The position numbers and the translations under genes were made by a program. Below are positions 63,894 to 64,000 of a stretch of 64,000 nucleotides of DNA, piece by piece (the first letter of the stretch is position 1; each line of letters begins with the position of its first letter). This DNA comes from an uncultured Bacteroidota bacterium (GTDB taxonomy: Bacteria; Bacteroidota; Bacteroidia; Chitinophagales; Chitinophagaceae): contig CAIJFI010000002.1 in assembly GCA_903819975.1 (NCBI GenBank), positions 62,001 to 126,000 on the forward strand. Reading direction: 5' to 3'. The notes under the pieces are model-generated. The model was not told the DNA's origin and did no database searches. It saw only the letters and a program-made list of their open reading frames with translations.

Positions 63894-64000
63894 CTATTTA
63901 GAATACAATTCAACGATTAATTGCTCCTTGATGTTCTCTGGAACAGCTTCTCTTTCTGGCATTGCGATGAATGTACCAGAGTTAGTTGTTTCATTCCAAT
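63894..64000 (-). CDS. rpsD: 30S ribosomal protein S4, C-terminal end only
   Basis: Minus-strand translation of the window end gives 34 residues including [17 protein letters not shown] and the C-terminus [10 protein letters not shown] then TAG at 63894-63896. This is the conserved end of S4 (PEREx(n)[10 protein letters not shown]). The rest lies past the window. First in the rpsD-rpoA-rplQ order. Confidence 0.92.
   Translation of the reverse strand, partial: WNETTNSGTFIAMPEREAVPENIKEQLIVELYSK

Noticed and set aside
1-64000. tRNA genes, insertion sequences, integrases, toxin-antitoxin pairs, prophage or defence genes
   Set aside because: Looked for T-arm-like sequences, inverted repeats with transposase frames and typical motifs; apart from the tmRNA nothing convincing was found.

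Overview
The window is a dense, AT-rich (by eye about one third G+C) stretch of chromosome from a member of the Bacteroidota, most likely Chitinophagales/Chitinophagaceae-like. Three things support this. Several genes are preceded by the Bacteroidota promoter pattern (TTTG about 19-20 nt before TAnnTTTG; clean examples upstream of rplU, the GH3 gene and carA). The tmRNA encodes a GETNYAMAA tag. The protein families are typical of the phylum (DUF1080, PIG-L and M14 proteins with extra C-terminal domains, TamB-like giant protein, short glucan phosphorylase). No insertion sequence, integrase, prophage, CRISPR array, tRNA or rRNA was seen; the only structural RNA recognised is tmRNA. Intergenic gaps are short and many convergent pairs share a bidirectional hairpin terminator.

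Layout. 1-754: 3' part of an Nramp metal transporter. 827-3548: a lipoprotein and an alpha-glucan phosphorylase. 3673-7697 (minus): a likely sugar operon, mannonate dehydratase, two-domain DUF1080 (3-keto-glycoside hydrolase family) and a Tat-exported Gfo/Idh/MocA oxidoreductase. 7828-23142: housekeeping genes ubiX, clpC, STAS protein-dnaG, plsY, prmA, rpsO-pnp, ftsK-lolA-like, aroK. 23170-36026: mixed metabolism (glutaryl-CoA dehydrogenase, dicarboxylate symporter, secreted GH13 amylase-pyrF, serine hydrolase, nitroreductase, CoA transferase, a DUF1080 gene broken by an in-frame stop, U32 protein with an overlapping ferredoxin, QueD/PTPS). 36085-36454: ssrA. 36494-43422: rseP-dxr, GH3, rplU-rpmA-histone H1-like gene, PolX-like protein. 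43438-54131: DUF2130, cytosolic GH13 amylase, APC permease, PIG-L deacetylase, M14 peptidase and gamma-glutamyltranspeptidase. 54227-58921: TamB-like protein. 58932-64000 (minus): rpsD-rpoA-rplQ followed by carA-aroQ-GT39.

Functional links. Glucan metabolism is represented three times (phosphorylase plus a secreted/cytosolic GH13 pair). A set of exported hydrolases and an amino-acid permease (45989-54131) looks suited to peptide and amino-sugar scavenging. Envelope functions include plsY, rseP, LolA-like, TamB-like and a GT39 glycosyltransferase. No clearly new multi-gene defence or mobile system is visible. The most unusual signals are single-gene anomalies: a phosphorylase without its PLP lysine, a PolX-like protein with a damaged polymerase site, a nonsense-interrupted DUF1080 gene, a tandem-repeat histone-like gene, and a carA promoter whose -33 box sits in the loop of the upstream terminator.
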